From assembly GCF_023634655.1 (NCBI RefSeq), contig NZ_JAMKMS010000008.1, forward strand, positions 62,001 through 126,000: a DNA stretch of 64,000 nucleotides. The letters are read 5' to 3'. Of the stretch, positions 9,233-18,286 are shown in pieces. This DNA is from Vibrio methylphosphonaticus (lineage in GTDB: Bacteria > Pseudomonadota > Gammaproteobacteria > Enterobacterales > Vibrionaceae). Positions within the stretch are counted from its first letter, which is position 1. Each line of letters opens with the position of its first letter. A program made the position numbers and the translations under genes. Below the pieces are notes generated by a model that saw only the letters and a list, made by a program, of their open reading frames with translations, was not told the DNA's origin and searched no databases.

Positions 9233-11008
9233 ATGGCGAAGATGAAAGCTATTGAAGCGGCGGTAGAAGTATTAAGAAGAGAAGGGGTAACCATCGCCTT
9301 TGGTGTACCGGGAGCGGCAATCAACCCTATGTACGCTGCCATGAATAAACTTGGCGGGATTGAGCATATTTTGGCGCGGCATGTTGAGGGAGCGTCTCAT
9401 ATGGCAGAGGGCTATACGCGAACTGAACAAGGTAATATTGGTGTTTGTATTGGTACATCTGGTCCCGCGGGCACCGATATGATTACCGGACTGTACTCCG
9501 CGTCGGCAGACTCTATACCTATTTTGTGCATTACCGGACAAGCGCAACGCGCGCGTCTGCATAAAGAAGATTTTCAGGCGGTTGATATTGAATCGATCGC
9601 GAAACCCGTCACTAAGTGGGCAACTACTGTGTTGGAGCCTGCGCAAGTTCCCCGCGCTTTTCAGCAGGCATTTCACTTAATGCGTTCAGGTAGACCAGGA
9701 CCAGTATTAATTGACTTGCCATTAGACGTGCAGTTAGCTGAAATTGAATTTGATATCGACACCTATGAACCACTGACACCTTATAAACCGGTGGCCACTC
9801 GTCCACAGATTGAAAAAGCAATGGAAATGATGTGTGCGTCATCCAACCCGCTGATTGTGTCTGGAGGTGGTGTTATCAATGCGGGCGCTTCAGAGTTGCT
9901 ACAACAGTTTGCTGAAATTACTGGGGTACCGGTCATACCTACGCTCATGGGGTGGGGATCTATCCCAGACGATCATGAACTAATGGCGGGCATGGTGGGT
10001 TTGCAAACCGCCCACCGCTACGGCAATGAAACCATGTTAGCCTCAGACTTTGTTTTCGGTGTGGGTAACCGCTTTGCCAACCGTCATACCGGATCAGTTG
10101 ATGTCTATACCGAGGGTAGAAAGTTTGTGCATGTTGATATTGAACCCACTCAAATAGGGCGAGTCTTTTGCCCTGACCTCGGTATTGTTTCTGATGCCAA
10201 AGCCGCGTTGGAAATGATGGTTGAAGTGGCACGCGAATGGCGCGATGCAGGAAGGCTGCCAGATCGAAATCAATGGGTAAGTGAGTGCCAGCAGCGTAAA
10301 GCCACCATGTTACGGAAAACGCATTACACCGAAGTCCCCATCAAACCCATGCGAGTTTATGAAGAGATGAATAAGGTGTTTGGTCGTGACACCTGCTACG
10401 TCAGTACCATCGGTTTGTCGCAGATAGCTGCGACGCAGTTTCTTCATGTTTATAAACCACGTCATTGGATTAACTGCGGTCAAGCGGGACCTTTAGGCTG
10501 GACAGCACCTGCCGCGCTAGGTGTTAAAGCGGCAGATCCAACACGCGACGTTGTGGCGATATCAGGGGATTATGATTTCCAATTTATGATGGAAGAGCTC
10601 GCCGTAGGGGCGCAGTTTAATTTGCCATACATCCATGTGTTGGTGAATAACTCGTATTTAGGGCTGATTCGTCAAGCGCAGCGACAATTCGATATTGATT
10701 ACTGTGTCCAACTGGCTTTTGAGAACCAAAATGCTCCCGAGCTTAATGGCTACGGCGTTGATCATGTAACCGTAGTACAAGGCTTAGGTTGTAAAGCCAT
10801 TCGAGTCACTGATCCCGAACAGATGCAAGCCGCTTTCTTGCAAGCGCAAGAATTAATGAAAACTCACCGAGTCCCCGTTGTTGTTGAAGTCATCTTAGAG
10901 CGTGTGACGAACATTGCGATGGGAGTGGAAATTAATGCCATTAATGAATTTGAAGCCCTATCTGAATCGATAACGGATGCGCCTACCGCATTACCTCGTC
11001 ATCAGTGA
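9233..11008 (+). CDS. gcl: Glyoxylate carboligase (tartronate-semialdehyde synthase)
   Basis: 591 residues from the ATG at 9233 (GGAG 6 bases before). An in-frame TTG at 9221 overlaps the SD and was rejected. It is a thiamine-diphosphate enzyme that joins two glyoxylates to tartronate semialdehyde and CO2. Seen are [16 protein letters not shown] at the N-terminus, where Gcl has Val instead of the usual catalytic Glu ([11 protein letters not shown] follows), the central FAD/nucleotide domain, and the ThDP motif [15 protein letters not shown] with VNNSYLG. The C-terminus is typical of Gcl. It is first of the gcl-hyi-glxR operon and is divergent from aceB. The purine-type operator lies in its leader. 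Confidence 0.96.
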   Translation: MAKMKAIEAAVEVLRREGVTIAFGVPGAAINPMYAAMNKLGGIEHILARHVEGASHMAEGYTRTEQGNIGVCIGTSGPAGTDMITGLYSASADSIPILCITGQAQRARLHKEDFQAVDIESIAKPVTKWATTVLEPAQVPRAFQQAFHLMRSGRPGPVLIDLPLDVQLAEIEFDIDTYEPLTPYKPVATRPQIEKAMEMMCASSNPLIVSGGGVINAGASELLQQFAEITGVPVIPTLMGWGSIPDDHELMAGMVGLQTAHRYGNETMLASDFVFGVGNRFANRHTGSVDVYTEGRKFVHVDIEPTQIGRVFCPDLGIVSDAKAALEMMVEVAREWRDAGRLPDRNQWVSECQQRKATMLRKTHYTEVPIKPMRVYEEMNKVFGRDTCYVSTIGLSQIAATQFLHVYKPRHWINCGQAGPLGWTAPAALGVKAADPTRDVVAISGDYDFQFMMEELAVGAQFNLPYIHVLVNNSYLGLIRQAQRQFDIDYCVQLAFENQNAPELNGYGVDHVTVVQGLGCKAIRVTDPEQMQAAFLQAQELMKTHRVPVVVEVILERVTNIAMGVEINAINEFEALSESITDAPTALPRHQ

Positions 11009-11063
11009 TATTGCATTGGATTGCGTTAACGCACTAAGAAACTAAGACATTAAGGAACAGACA

Positions 11064-11840
11064 ATGGCTAAATTTGCTGCAAACTTATCGATGTTATTTA
11101 CCGAATTGGACTTCATGGCGCGGTTCTCTGCCGCGTCAGATGCGGGGTTTGACGGGGTGGAGTACCTCTTTCCTTATGGGGAGTCGGCCAAGGAGATTAA
11201 ACAACAGCTTGACCAACATAACTTAGAACAAGTGCTGTTTAATTTACCCGCGGGTGATTGGGACGCGGGGGAGAGAGGGATAGCGGTTGATCCAAACAGA
11301 GAAAACGAATTTCAGGCGGGTGTACCACTGGCGATAGAATATGCCAAGGCGCTTGGCTGCAAACAGGTGAACTGTCTTGCCGGTATTGTGCCTAATGGTG
11401 TATCGGAAGAACAAGCGAGAAGCACTTTTATTCGTAATTTGCGTTTTGCCGCCCAAGCATTGGAAGTGCAGGGCATCGTTCTGGTCATTGAGGCGATAAA
11501 TACACGAGACATCCCAGGCTTTTTCCTCAATACCACCGAGCAAGCTAACGACATTATTGAGCAGGTCGGCAGTGATAATTTGCATCTGCAATACGACATC
11601 TATCACATGCAGATCATGGAGGGCGATTTAGCCCCGACAATACAAAAAAACCTCGCGCAGATCGCACACATACAACTTGCTGATAACCCGGGTCGACACG
11701 AGCCGGGTACCGGTGAAATTAATTATACCTACTTGCTTAATTATCTCGATGACATTGGCTATCAAGGTTGGGTTGGCTGTGAATATAAGCCACAAACCAC
11801 GACTCAAGCAGGCTTAAATTGGTTAAATGAGTACCGCTAG
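11064..11840 (+). CDS. hyi: Hydroxypyruvate isomerase
   Basis: 258 residues, the usual length, of the xylose-isomerase-like TIM-barrel family. It interconverts hydroxypyruvate and tartronate semialdehyde. Conserved features are NLSMLFTELDFMARF at the start, YLFPYGESAKEI, LVIEAINTRDIPGFFLNT with the metal-binding Glu, LQYDIYHMQIMEGD and IQLADNPGRHEPGTGEINY. AAGGAAC lies before the ATG. It sits 55 bp after gcl and 35 bp before glxR in one operon. Confidence 0.95.
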   Translation: MAKFAANLSMLFTELDFMARFSAASDAGFDGVEYLFPYGESAKEIKQQLDQHNLEQVLFNLPAGDWDAGERGIAVDPNRENEFQAGVPLAIEYAKALGCKQVNCLAGIVPNGVSEEQARSTFIRNLRFAAQALEVQGIVLVIEAINTRDIPGFFLNTTEQANDIIEQVGSDNLHLQYDIYHMQIMEGDLAPTIQKNLAQIAHIQLADNPGRHEPGTGEINYTYLLNYLDDIGYQGWVGCEYKPQTTTQAGLNWLNEYR

Positions 11841-11875
11841 GTTGCATTAAACGACGACAACGTTAAGGAGAACAA

Positions 11876-12772
11876 ATGATGAAAGTGGCATTTATTGGTA
11901 CAGGGATCATGGGTAAACCCATGGCAGAAAATCTGCAAAAAGCAGGGTACAAATTGATTTTTTCTGATCACTTTAATGCACCGCCCGCAGAGCTCGTTGC
12001 CGCAGGTGCTCAAGTCTGTCATTCGCCAAAAGAAGCGACATTACTGGCTGATGTCGTCATCATTATGGTGCCAAACACACCGCAAGTAGAAGCCGTGTTG
12101 TTTGACGACAATGGCGTAGAGCAGGGTCTGGCTCAAAGCCGTGATGAAAAACTGGTGATAGATATGAGTTCCATCTCGCCGATGGCAACCAAGTCCATTG
12201 CTAAACGCGTGAAGGAAAGCGGTGCTCAATATCTCGATGCGCCAGTATCTGGCGGGGAAGTAGGCGCCATCAACGGTACGCTAAGTATTATGGTTGGTGG
12301 CGACCAAGCCGCATTTGATGCCGCCCGTCCATTATTTGAAGTGATGGGGAAAAACATTACCTTAGTTGGAGATAATGGAGCGGGTCAAACCTGTAAAGTT
12401 GCCAACCAAATTATCGTCGCACTTAATATTGAAGCGGTGTCTGAAGCCTTGGTGTTTGCGTCTAAAGCCGGCGCAGATCCCGCACGGGTACGTCAAGCCC
12501 TACTCGGTGGCTTTGCAAGCTCAAAAATATTAGAGGTGCATGGCGAGCGTATGGTGGAAGGCACCTTTAGCCCGGGCTTTAAGATTGCGCTGCACCAAAA
12601 AGACCTTAACCTTGCTTTGACCGGGGCGGAAGAGCTGCAAGTTGCGCTTCCCAATACCCAGACTGCATTAACGTTATTTGATGAATGTGCCGCGATGGGA
12701 GGACAAGAGTGGGATCACTCCGCGCTGATTAAGGCGATAGAGCAGCGCTCTGAGCATGATATTCGTCGTTGA
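11876..12772 (+). CDS. glxR: Tartronate semialdehyde reductase (2-hydroxy-3-oxopropionate reductase)
   Basis: 298 residues of the beta-hydroxyacid dehydrogenase family. The N-terminal Rossmann motif GTGIMGKPMAENLQKAGY binds NAD(P)H, DAPVSGGEVGA is the substrate signature and CKVANQIIVA carries the catalytic Lys. It reduces tartronate semialdehyde to D-glycerate, ending the Gcl branch; the glycerate kinase needed next is not in this window. AAGGAG stands 6 bases before the first of two adjacent ATG codons. It is the last gene of gcl-hyi-glxR. Confidence 0.94.
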   Translation: MMKVAFIGTGIMGKPMAENLQKAGYKLIFSDHFNAPPAELVAAGAQVCHSPKEATLLADVVIIMVPNTPQVEAVLFDDNGVEQGLAQSRDEKLVIDMSSISPMATKSIAKRVKESGAQYLDAPVSGGEVGAINGTLSIMVGGDQAAFDAARPLFEVMGKNITLVGDNGAGQTCKVANQIIVALNIEAVSEALVFASKAGADPARVRQALLGGFASSKILEVHGERMVEGTFSPGFKIALHQKDLNLALTGAEELQVALPNTQTALTLFDECAAMGGQEWDHSALIKAIEQRSEHDIRR

Positions 12773-13126
12773 GGGTAATGATACATCAGTTCCGCACGCG
12801 CCCTTATTTCTTAGTAGAGTTTGAGTATAAGGGTTTCAATCGCGTAGTTTCGTCTCCTTTTATACGCGTTCCCGTTCCTGCTCAATCAATAGTGAAACGT
12901 CTTTATAGCAAAGGCATTTACGTCAACAGGCATTGATTTGAGTCGTAGCGGGATTTTTTCCCTCACCCTAATTTAGGGGGTATATTCTCTAGTTAGAATC
13001 GGTGCTAGATAGTTGTAATACCAAATTATTTTGTGCGTTGATGTCTAGGATGCTTTTTATATCTCTTGGATTTCTGTTACTAAATCATTACCATGAAACA
13101 CGAATAGTCGGTATGCAGGAAAAGCA
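12773..13126. other. Intergenic region glxR / rutR-like gene
   Basis: 354 bp in which I find no ORF and no strong terminator. The right half should contain the promoter of the TetR gene. No TGACC-N4-GGTCA box, the site expected for a RutR-like protein, is present here. Confidence 0.45.
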
Positions 13127-13753
13127 ATGTCACGGATAAGACGAAAGAATCAGGACTTGATCATCGAAGTTGCCAGTGAGCAGTTTGCCACGCATGGCTA
13201 TGCCGCAACCACGATGGCCGATATTGCCAAAGCGGCTGACATTCCTAAGCCCAATGTTTTCTATTATTTCAGTTCTAAAGACAAATTGTATTGTGCGGTA
13301 TTAGAAACCGTGACTAAACCTTTGTTGGAAGCTTCTCGCCCCATTGAAGAGTTAGATAACCCTGTTGAAGCATTAAGCCAATATATTCGAACTAAGTTGA
13401 CGATTTCACGCGACCACTCACACGCTTCACGTGTATTTGCTAGCGAAGTGATGTCTGGCGCAAAAGTGCTGCCAGAGGGCATTCGAGAGCAGCTTTTCAA
13501 ACAATCTCAGATGATCATCAATAAATTTACAGCCTGGTCTGAACAAGGGCTAATGGAGCGTGTTCCCCCTCATCATCTAATGTTCACCATCTGGGCAGCC
13601 ACACAAACCTACGCCGATTTCAGCTGGCAAATCGGCAGTGTGATGGATAAGCCGACGCTCAGCGATGAGGATTATGAGCAAGCGGCATCATTTTTAACGC
13701 AACTTGTAATTCAAGGGTGCGGGGTGAAAAGTAGCCAATCTTTGATGGTTTAA
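13127..13753 (+). CDS. TetR-family regulator, RutR-like
   Basis: 208 residues. The N-terminal helix-turn-helix (FATHGYAATTMADIAKAADI then NVFYYFSSKDKLY) is TetR-like. The C-terminal part resembles E. coli RutR (TetR_C_13): YIRTKLTISRDHSHASRVFASEVMSGA and HHLMFTIWAATQTYADFSWQ line up with YIRLKLEVSRDYPQASRLF and HLIFMIWASTQHYADFAPQ. RutR senses uracil (and thymine) and links pyrimidine and purine breakdown. AGGA lies 9 bases before the ATG. It lies after the glyoxylate operon; likely target boxes (TGACC-N4-GGTCA) lie before xdhABC at 59028-59069. Whether it senses a pyrimidine or a purine product is unknown. Confidence 0.8.
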   Translation: MSRIRRKNQDLIIEVASEQFATHGYAATTMADIAKAADIPKPNVFYYFSSKDKLYCAVLETVTKPLLEASRPIEELDNPVEALSQYIRTKLTISRDHSHASRVFASEVMSGAKVLPEGIREQLFKQSQMIINKFTAWSEQGLMERVPPHHLMFTIWAATQTYADFSWQIGSVMDKPTLSDEDYEQAASFLTQLVIQGCGVKSSQSLMV

Positions 13754-13974
13754 TGATGAGTGATGTAACCGCTACTTAGAGCGTTAGAAAGCGCCGTTTT
13801 ACTCAGCCAGCTTAACTTTCAAGGCAGAGATCAATCGAGAATAAACGATCCACCACGAAATAAGATTCTTTAATCGAAACGACAAATAATCTGATTAGTC
13901 CACAGGGTACTGGTCTGGTTTAATGCGCGCATAAATGTTGTTCATTTTTTATTTGTTTATTTCAAGGTGTATAC

Positions 13975-14127
13975 ATGTTCGCAATTGATGATCTAGTAGT
14001 AGCAACGAAAGGTGTGGATTTGGGTCAAATGGTAGTAGTTGGCACAAGCGCTGGCGGTCACTACGTTCACGTTAAAGTGGATGGCGCGACGCTGACTTAC
14101 CCAGCACGTGACCTTCAAAAAGCATAA
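13975..14127 (+). CDS. Small conserved-looking protein, 50 aa
   Basis: An ATG at 13975, preceded by AAGGTG, opens 50 codons ending in TAA, followed 21 bases later by a strong terminator, so it has all parts of a small single-gene unit. The sequence MFAIDDLVVATKGVDLGQ...VHVKVDGATLTYPARDLQKA alternates hydrophobic residues like a small beta barrel, similar in look to KOW or SH3-type folds. I do not know its function. Confidence 0.72.
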   Translation: MFAIDDLVVATKGVDLGQMVVVGTSAGGHYVHVKVDGATLTYPARDLQKA

Positions 14128-14148
14128 TTGTTAGCGTATTTGATTTTA

Positions 14149-14178
14149 AAAGGCAGCCTTCAGGCTGCCTTTTTCATT
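14149..14178 (+). terminator. Rho-independent terminator
   Basis: AAAGGCAGCC (14149-14158), loop TTCA, GGCTGCCTTT (14163-14172), then further T residues. It ends the 50-aa gene. Confidence 0.9.
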
Positions 14179-14305
14179 TTTGGGGTAAAGAAAAGCGTTT
14201 TAGTTATGACTATTGGGTATCTTACGCTAAGTTGGGTGAAGGGTTGTGGTGACACGACCTAGATTGATCTTCATTGAGCGAAATGGATAACTAGGATGAT
14301 TAAAT

Positions 14306-15118
14306 TTGAGTAACGATCGAAACCCAATAAAAAAAGCAACGCGAATTGAAAGCGTGATGAATTCAGCCTTGTGGCACCTTGGTCGCCAAGACATGACGCA
14401 AAGCGAGTTACTGAGTAAGTTGCGAGTCAAAACAGACAATGAAGAATGGATCGCAGACACAATGGCCAAGCTGCAAGACTTTGGCTATTTAAAGTCAGAC
14501 AAAGATTTTGCGCTGCAATTTATTGAGCGAGCATTTATGGGGGAGTATGGGTCCGGTTATATCGTTAAGAAATTGAAGGTTAAAGGGTTGCCAGACGCGC
14601 TTATTTTGGAATGTATCGATGTGGTAAAAGCAGACAAAGCCATTGATGAACAAACGATTTTGAATGATAGGGTAAACCACTATTATCAAGCATTCACGAT
14701 GAGCAAAGAGAAATTGTTCACTACCTTGCAAAATCGCGGCTTTAGTTTTGCTCAGGTGAAAGAAGCGGTTAACCAACACGCCGATTCGGGTCAACTTCAA
14801 TCTAAGTTGGAGATTAAGGCTCAAAAAGCCGACATCGAGAAAGAGATCTTAAAGCTGGCACGCAAAGGCAAAGGACTGATTGTGATTCGCCAAGAGCTGA
14901 GGCAAAGAAAGATTGATATTTCCGATCTAGAGATGGTGGTCAATCGTTTAACTGAGTCGGAACAGATTGATTTCTTTCAGCAATGCTTAGAGCAGTTAGA
15001 GAAGAAAGCTTACGATCTAACCAATCGTAAAGAACGCAGTAAAGCCTATGGCATGTTGAGCCGTAAGGGGTACTCCTCGGAAGAGATTCAATTTGCATTG
15101 AGTGAAGCGGAACAGTAA
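14306..15118 (+). CDS. Long RecX-like protein, 270 aa
   Basis: The sequence shows repeated RecX-type three-helix modules: NSALWHLGRQDMTQSELLSKL...TMAKLQDFGYLKSDKDFALQFI, then GSGYIVKKLKVKGLPDALI, TLQNRGFSFAQVKEAV and MLSRKGYSSEEIQFALSEAEQ at the end. RecX modulates RecA filaments. Enterobacterial RecX is about 160 residues, so this protein is long, like the Gram-positive form. The likely start is TTG at 14306 with AGGA 9 bases before it; the next ATG (14357) would cut into the first module. recA is not adjacent, so a RecA role is inferred only from the fold. Confidence 0.72.
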   Translation: MSNDRNPIKKATRIESVMNSALWHLGRQDMTQSELLSKLRVKTDNEEWIADTMAKLQDFGYLKSDKDFALQFIERAFMGEYGSGYIVKKLKVKGLPDALILECIDVVKADKAIDEQTILNDRVNHYYQAFTMSKEKLFTTLQNRGFSFAQVKEAVNQHADSGQLQSKLEIKAQKADIEKEILKLARKGKGLIVIRQELRQRKIDISDLEMVVNRLTESEQIDFFQQCLEQLEKKAYDLTNRKERSKAYGMLSRKGYSSEEIQFALSEAEQ

Positions 15119-15212
15119 ATCAACGGTCGAATAATGTTTGGCTTTGCGTTTTAAGACACATTTCTGCGCGCTGAGAACTTCTATACTCATAAATAATTAG
15201 CCGGAAGAGGGA

Positions 15213-15476
15213 ATGCCAATGCTCAATGAAAATCATGCTTTTATTTTAGATTTTCCAGAACTCAAACTCGACATTGTTCAACTTAACCATGATGACCCGA
15301 CATTTAAAGCTGACCTTCAACAGTACCATCAGCTTGATTATGATATTCGCCAGCTAGAAATTTCTGGTAGCCCAATCGACGATGAAAATATGCATATCCT
15401 TAAAGTGAAGCGAATGGCGCTTAAAGACAGCTTGCACAAGCAGTTAACAAAGCACCATGAACAAGCCAACCAGTAG
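15213..15476 (+). CDS. YdcH-like DUF465 protein
   Basis: 87 residues, a small two-helix coiled-coil protein of the DUF465 family. The HHEQ-like charged C-terminal helix, DIRQLEISGSPIDDENMHILKVKRMALKDSLHKQL, is the family signature. Function is unknown for the family. GGAAGAGGG precedes the start; translation may begin at the first ATG (15213) or at the Met two codons on. Confidence 0.78.
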   Translation: MPMLNENHAFILDFPELKLDIVQLNHDDPTFKADLQQYHQLDYDIRQLEISGSPIDDENMHILKVKRMALKDSLHKQLTKHHEQANQ

Positions 15477-15669
15477 AGTGATGAGGCTTCAGGCTTGATT
15501 CGATTACAGGAAATGGGTTAGGGATAGAGCGAAGCGTGGCGGGAGTAAGGGTTGCCTACTCTCGTTGCGTTATCAATCAACTTAGGTCTCGTATTCTGCG
15601 AATCAGACTTATATAACGTTCACAAAAGATATGTCATAAAAGAGACATCATAAAAAATACAACAGACAC

Positions 15670-15696
15670 AAAAAAGGCCGCCAACGGCGACCTTTC
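15670..15696 (-). terminator. Terminator of the cold-shock gene
   Basis: On the minus strand AAAGGTCGCC-GTTG-GCGGCCTTTTTT forms a GC-rich stem followed by T residues, about 50 bases after the stop codon. Confidence 0.85.
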
Positions 15697-15743
15697 ACTA
15701 ATTCGTTTGAGCATTCATTGAAGCGAACGCTCGTTGTGGCTAA

Positions 15744-15956
15744 TTAGATAGCAACAACGTTGTTAGCTTGCAGGCCTTTTTGACCTTGCTCTACTTCGAA
15801 AGACACTTTTTGGCCTTCGTTTAGTGTTTTGAAACCTTCAGATGCGATAGCACGGAAATGTACGAATACATCATCGCCACCGTTATCTTGAGTTAGAAAA
15901 CCGAAACCTTTAGTTTCGTTGAACCATTTTACTGTACCAGTTGTTGTGTTAGACAT
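15744..15956 (-). CDS. CspA-family cold-shock protein
   Basis: 70 residues from the ATG at 15956, chosen because AGGGG lies 9 bases upstream; an in-frame ATG six codons earlier is the less likely start. It is a single cold-shock OB-fold that binds single-stranded RNA and DNA. RNP1 (KGFGFL) and RNP2 (VFVHF) are both present, with [11 protein letters not shown] at the start and [10 protein letters not shown] at the end. The long AT-rich 5' region is typical of cold-shock mRNAs with structured leaders. It is a single-gene unit with its own terminator. Which csp paralogue this is cannot be told. Confidence 0.93.
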   Translation of the reverse strand: MSNTTTGTVKWFNETKGFGFLTQDNGGDDVFVHFRAIASEGFKTLNEGQKVSFEVEQGQKGLQANNVVAI

Positions 15957-16685
15957 GTGATGCCCCTTATTCATTTGATTTAAGAAAAGTTCAATATCAA
16001 CGAGCCATTATGGCATGTTAATTGGTTGAATTATATCATGTTACGCTTAAATAAAAGGGAAACGCCTAACTACAAAACCAGGGTTTAGTAGTGGAAGTTT
16101 TACTTGTACTCGATGCTGCATTTAATAACTCTCTGAACAACTGAGCGCTATAGTATAGATTGTTTACTTTTTGTACAGTCTTTTTTTTGCTTTTCTTTCA
16201 TTTGTTGAAAATGACCATATCACTATTCTGTCATCATACATGGAAAGATGCGTGGTGATAGAGTAGTGATATGGTCGTGACATGAACCAGTAGCGACATG
16301 AACCAGCCGTGACAATGTTATATCGCTAACAAGACGTAAAGCTTCTAGCTGCGGTCTCTTCTTTACTGTTTTCTGAATAAGACAAGAATAGCCACAGCTT
16401 ATTGTCAAAATACGGGATTATAACGTTATGGTGGGTAATATAAACACTCAATTATCACCACGCTATATTAATATTCTTTAGTATACTATCTTAATTCTAG
16501 TTCATTTATATGGTATAGAAACCTAACTAATAAGATACCATATTGATCTGTAATTAAATTGAATAATATATTTCATGGAGTTATTTGTAACTTATTGTTT
16601 CTGTTTGTGTTTGTTATTTTTAAAATATTGTTTTTTCTTGCAAAATATTGACGTTAAATTCACAAAGAAATATTTAAGGCAGAAA
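15957..16685. other. 729-bp divergent intergenic region with a long hairpin
   Basis: It separates the minus-strand cold-shock gene from the plus-strand lipoprotein gene. The left part should hold the csp promoter and leader, the right AT-rich part the lipoprotein promoter. The middle holds a 24-bp hairpin and a short direct repeat, described separately. A 61-codon minus-strand frame across the hairpin is not credible as a gene. Confidence 0.5.
16213..16276 (+). repeat. Long imperfect hairpin (24-bp stem) with adjoining direct repeat
   Basis: The arm 16213-16236 (outer part GACCATATCACTA) pairs with 16253-16276 (outer part TAGTGATATGGTC) over 24 positions around a 16-base loop. The outer 13 pairs are perfect. 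The few imperfect pairs further in are G.T on the plus strand, which are allowed wobbles in a plus-strand RNA but A.C mismatches in a minus-strand RNA. Immediately after it GACATGAACCAG occurs twice (16279-16290, 16295-16306). There is no T-run. It may be a structured RNA or a small inverted-repeat element. Confidence 0.7.
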
Positions 16686-18080
16686 ATGAAAAAAATATCT
16701 TACTTGGCGTTGTCAATTTCCACTCTACTATTAGCTGGCTGTGGCAGTGAGTCTGAATCACCGGGTGTTATTGTTGATGGTGAGAAATACACCGTCATTG
16801 ATGGGTATATTAATAATGCGATGATTTGTGTAAAAGAACCCGTAAAAGAGCCACGTTCAGAGGCTGCGTGTGTTTATTCAACAACAACCAATTCAAACGG
16901 GGTATTCACCTTACCTAATCAATATAAAGGGTACTTGGTGACGGCGCATGTGGTAGGTGGCGTGTCTTCAGACAGCGATACCGTGGGGGTTAGCCCAAGA
17001 AGTTACTCGATGAGCGCGGCGGAAGGTGAAACTAATATCACGCCATTCTCAACGATGTCCGCTATGAGTGATGTGACCGATTTAGCCGATATTGCTGCCG
17101 AGTTGGGCGTGGAGGTTGAGGCCCTCACTCAAGACTACGTAGATGTAGATAACGGCAATGCTAAAGTGCACCTATACGCACGTACTCTTGCAAGTCAGCT
17201 TATGTATCAGGACGATGTGGATCAGAGTGAGTCATTGCTTAGTGTGGCTAAGGCGACAAAAGTATTAGTCGAGCAACTTGAAGGGCAAGATCCTAATATA
17301 GATTTCAGTGATATAACGGTCAATATCAAAAACGACGATGGTGGCAACCCTATCGCTGAAGATGTTCCACGCGTAAGTTCACTCGAGGACTTTTTAGAGC
17401 ATAAAGTAGAAGGAGAGCCTGCACCTGTGTATGGGGCGAGCTTGAATTTTGCATATTTCGTAGGTGACGATGAAGGTGTACAAACGTTTTTGTATGAAGA
17501 CGGCGTAGTCAAGCAATACAAAGAAGACGGTGCCCTTGATTTTACTGGCGAGTACACAATATCAGGTGATCAAGTGGAAGTGCGAGCCCATGACGAAAGT
17601 GAGACTGATCAGTTCATTTACGTCTCTAATGATATCGCGTTAGGTGTGCCAATCGGTGATCGCGATTTAGGTGTGACGGCACAAGAACCATTGATTAAAG
17701 ATGGTCGTTTTAGTGACGATGAACTGGTCAACAAGACGCATTACTTCCTTGTTGATGAATCCGATAACAAGTCACCTGACCCGATGATGGTTAAGATTGA
17801 GTACGGCACAGAGAAGGCTACTCTTACTGATTTCAACCAAGAGAATGGCAAATTTGACGAAGTGTTTGGAACGGTATCTTATGAAATAAACGGTGAAGGT
17901 GCGGTGGTCATTAAGTTGACTGAATTAGGTGATGATACCGATACGGTGATGTTTAAGTCGATTGAAAATCAACATATGCTTGTGGGCTATGATGTGAATC
18001 ACCAAACCTTTTCGCTTAACTTTTTTGATGAAGAATTTGCGATTGAAATTTACAAACGCTGGGCTGACTTAACAAAGTAA
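16686..18080 (+). CDS. Putative lipoprotein, 464 aa
   Basis: The start at 16686 gives a textbook lipoprotein signal: MKK, a hydrophobic stretch and the lipobox LLAGC, after which Cys is lipidated. AAGG lies before this ATG. An open frame upstream (from 16575) lacks a ribosome site and would hide the signal, so it was rejected. The mature part begins with a carboxypeptidase-regulatory-like beta domain (IDGYINNAMICVKEP...TNSNGVFTLPNQYKGYLVTAHV) and is acidic, as is common for exported Vibrio proteins. I do not know the function. It is monocistronic with its own terminator at 18114-18142. Confidence 0.82.
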   Translation: MKKISYLALSISTLLLAGCGSESESPGVIVDGEKYTVIDGYINNAMICVKEPVKEPRSEAACVYSTTTNSNGVFTLPNQYKGYLVTAHVVGGVSSDSDTVGVSPRSYSMSAAEGETNITPFSTMSAMSDVTDLADIAAELGVEVEALTQDYVDVDNGNAKVHLYARTLASQLMYQDDVDQSESLLSVAKATKVLVEQLEGQDPNIDFSDITVNIKNDDGGNPIAEDVPRVSSLEDFLEHKVEGEPAPVYGASLNFAYFVGDDEGVQTFLYEDGVVKQYKEDGALDFTGEYTISGDQVEVRAHDESETDQFIYVSNDIALGVPIGDRDLGVTAQEPLIKDGRFSDDELVNKTHYFLVDESDNKSPDPMMVKIEYGTEKATLTDFNQENGKFDEVFGTVSYEINGEGAVVIKLTELGDDTDTVMFKSIENQHMLVGYDVNHQTFSLNFFDEEFAIEIYKRWADLTK

Positions 18081-18113
18081 TAACCACATTGTAATAACCG
18101 CATTTTGTTGATT

Positions 18114-18142
18114 AAGGTAAGGCACTTAGCCTTACCTTTTTT
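18114..18142 (+). terminator. Rho-independent terminator
   Basis: AAGGTAAGGC-ACTTA-GCCTTACCTT followed by TTTT, 33 bases after the lipoprotein stop. Confidence 0.88.
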
Positions 18143-18251
18143 ATGTCCTTCGCTTTCCAAACGCGAGGCCTTTTCATGTTGAGTTTAGCTTGTATGCAAG
18201 ATAAGCGTGATTAACGTATCGATAAATTATCGCACACACCGCACCATAAAC

Positions 18252-18266
18252 TAGACGACTGGTCTA
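18252..18266. promoter_or_regulatory. Operator copy 1 for the TetR regulator
   Basis: TAGACGACTGGTCTA, an inverted repeat (TAGAC/GTCTA), 20 bases before the tetR start. An identical 15-mer stands before the reductase gene (18953-18967), so the regulator probably controls itself and its neighbour. Confidence 0.75.
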
Positions 18267-18286
18267 TTTTATAATAGGCTAGCCTC

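Noticed and set aside
16223..16408. 61-codon minus-strand frame
   Set aside because: It runs through the long hairpin, has no ribosome site and no family likeness.
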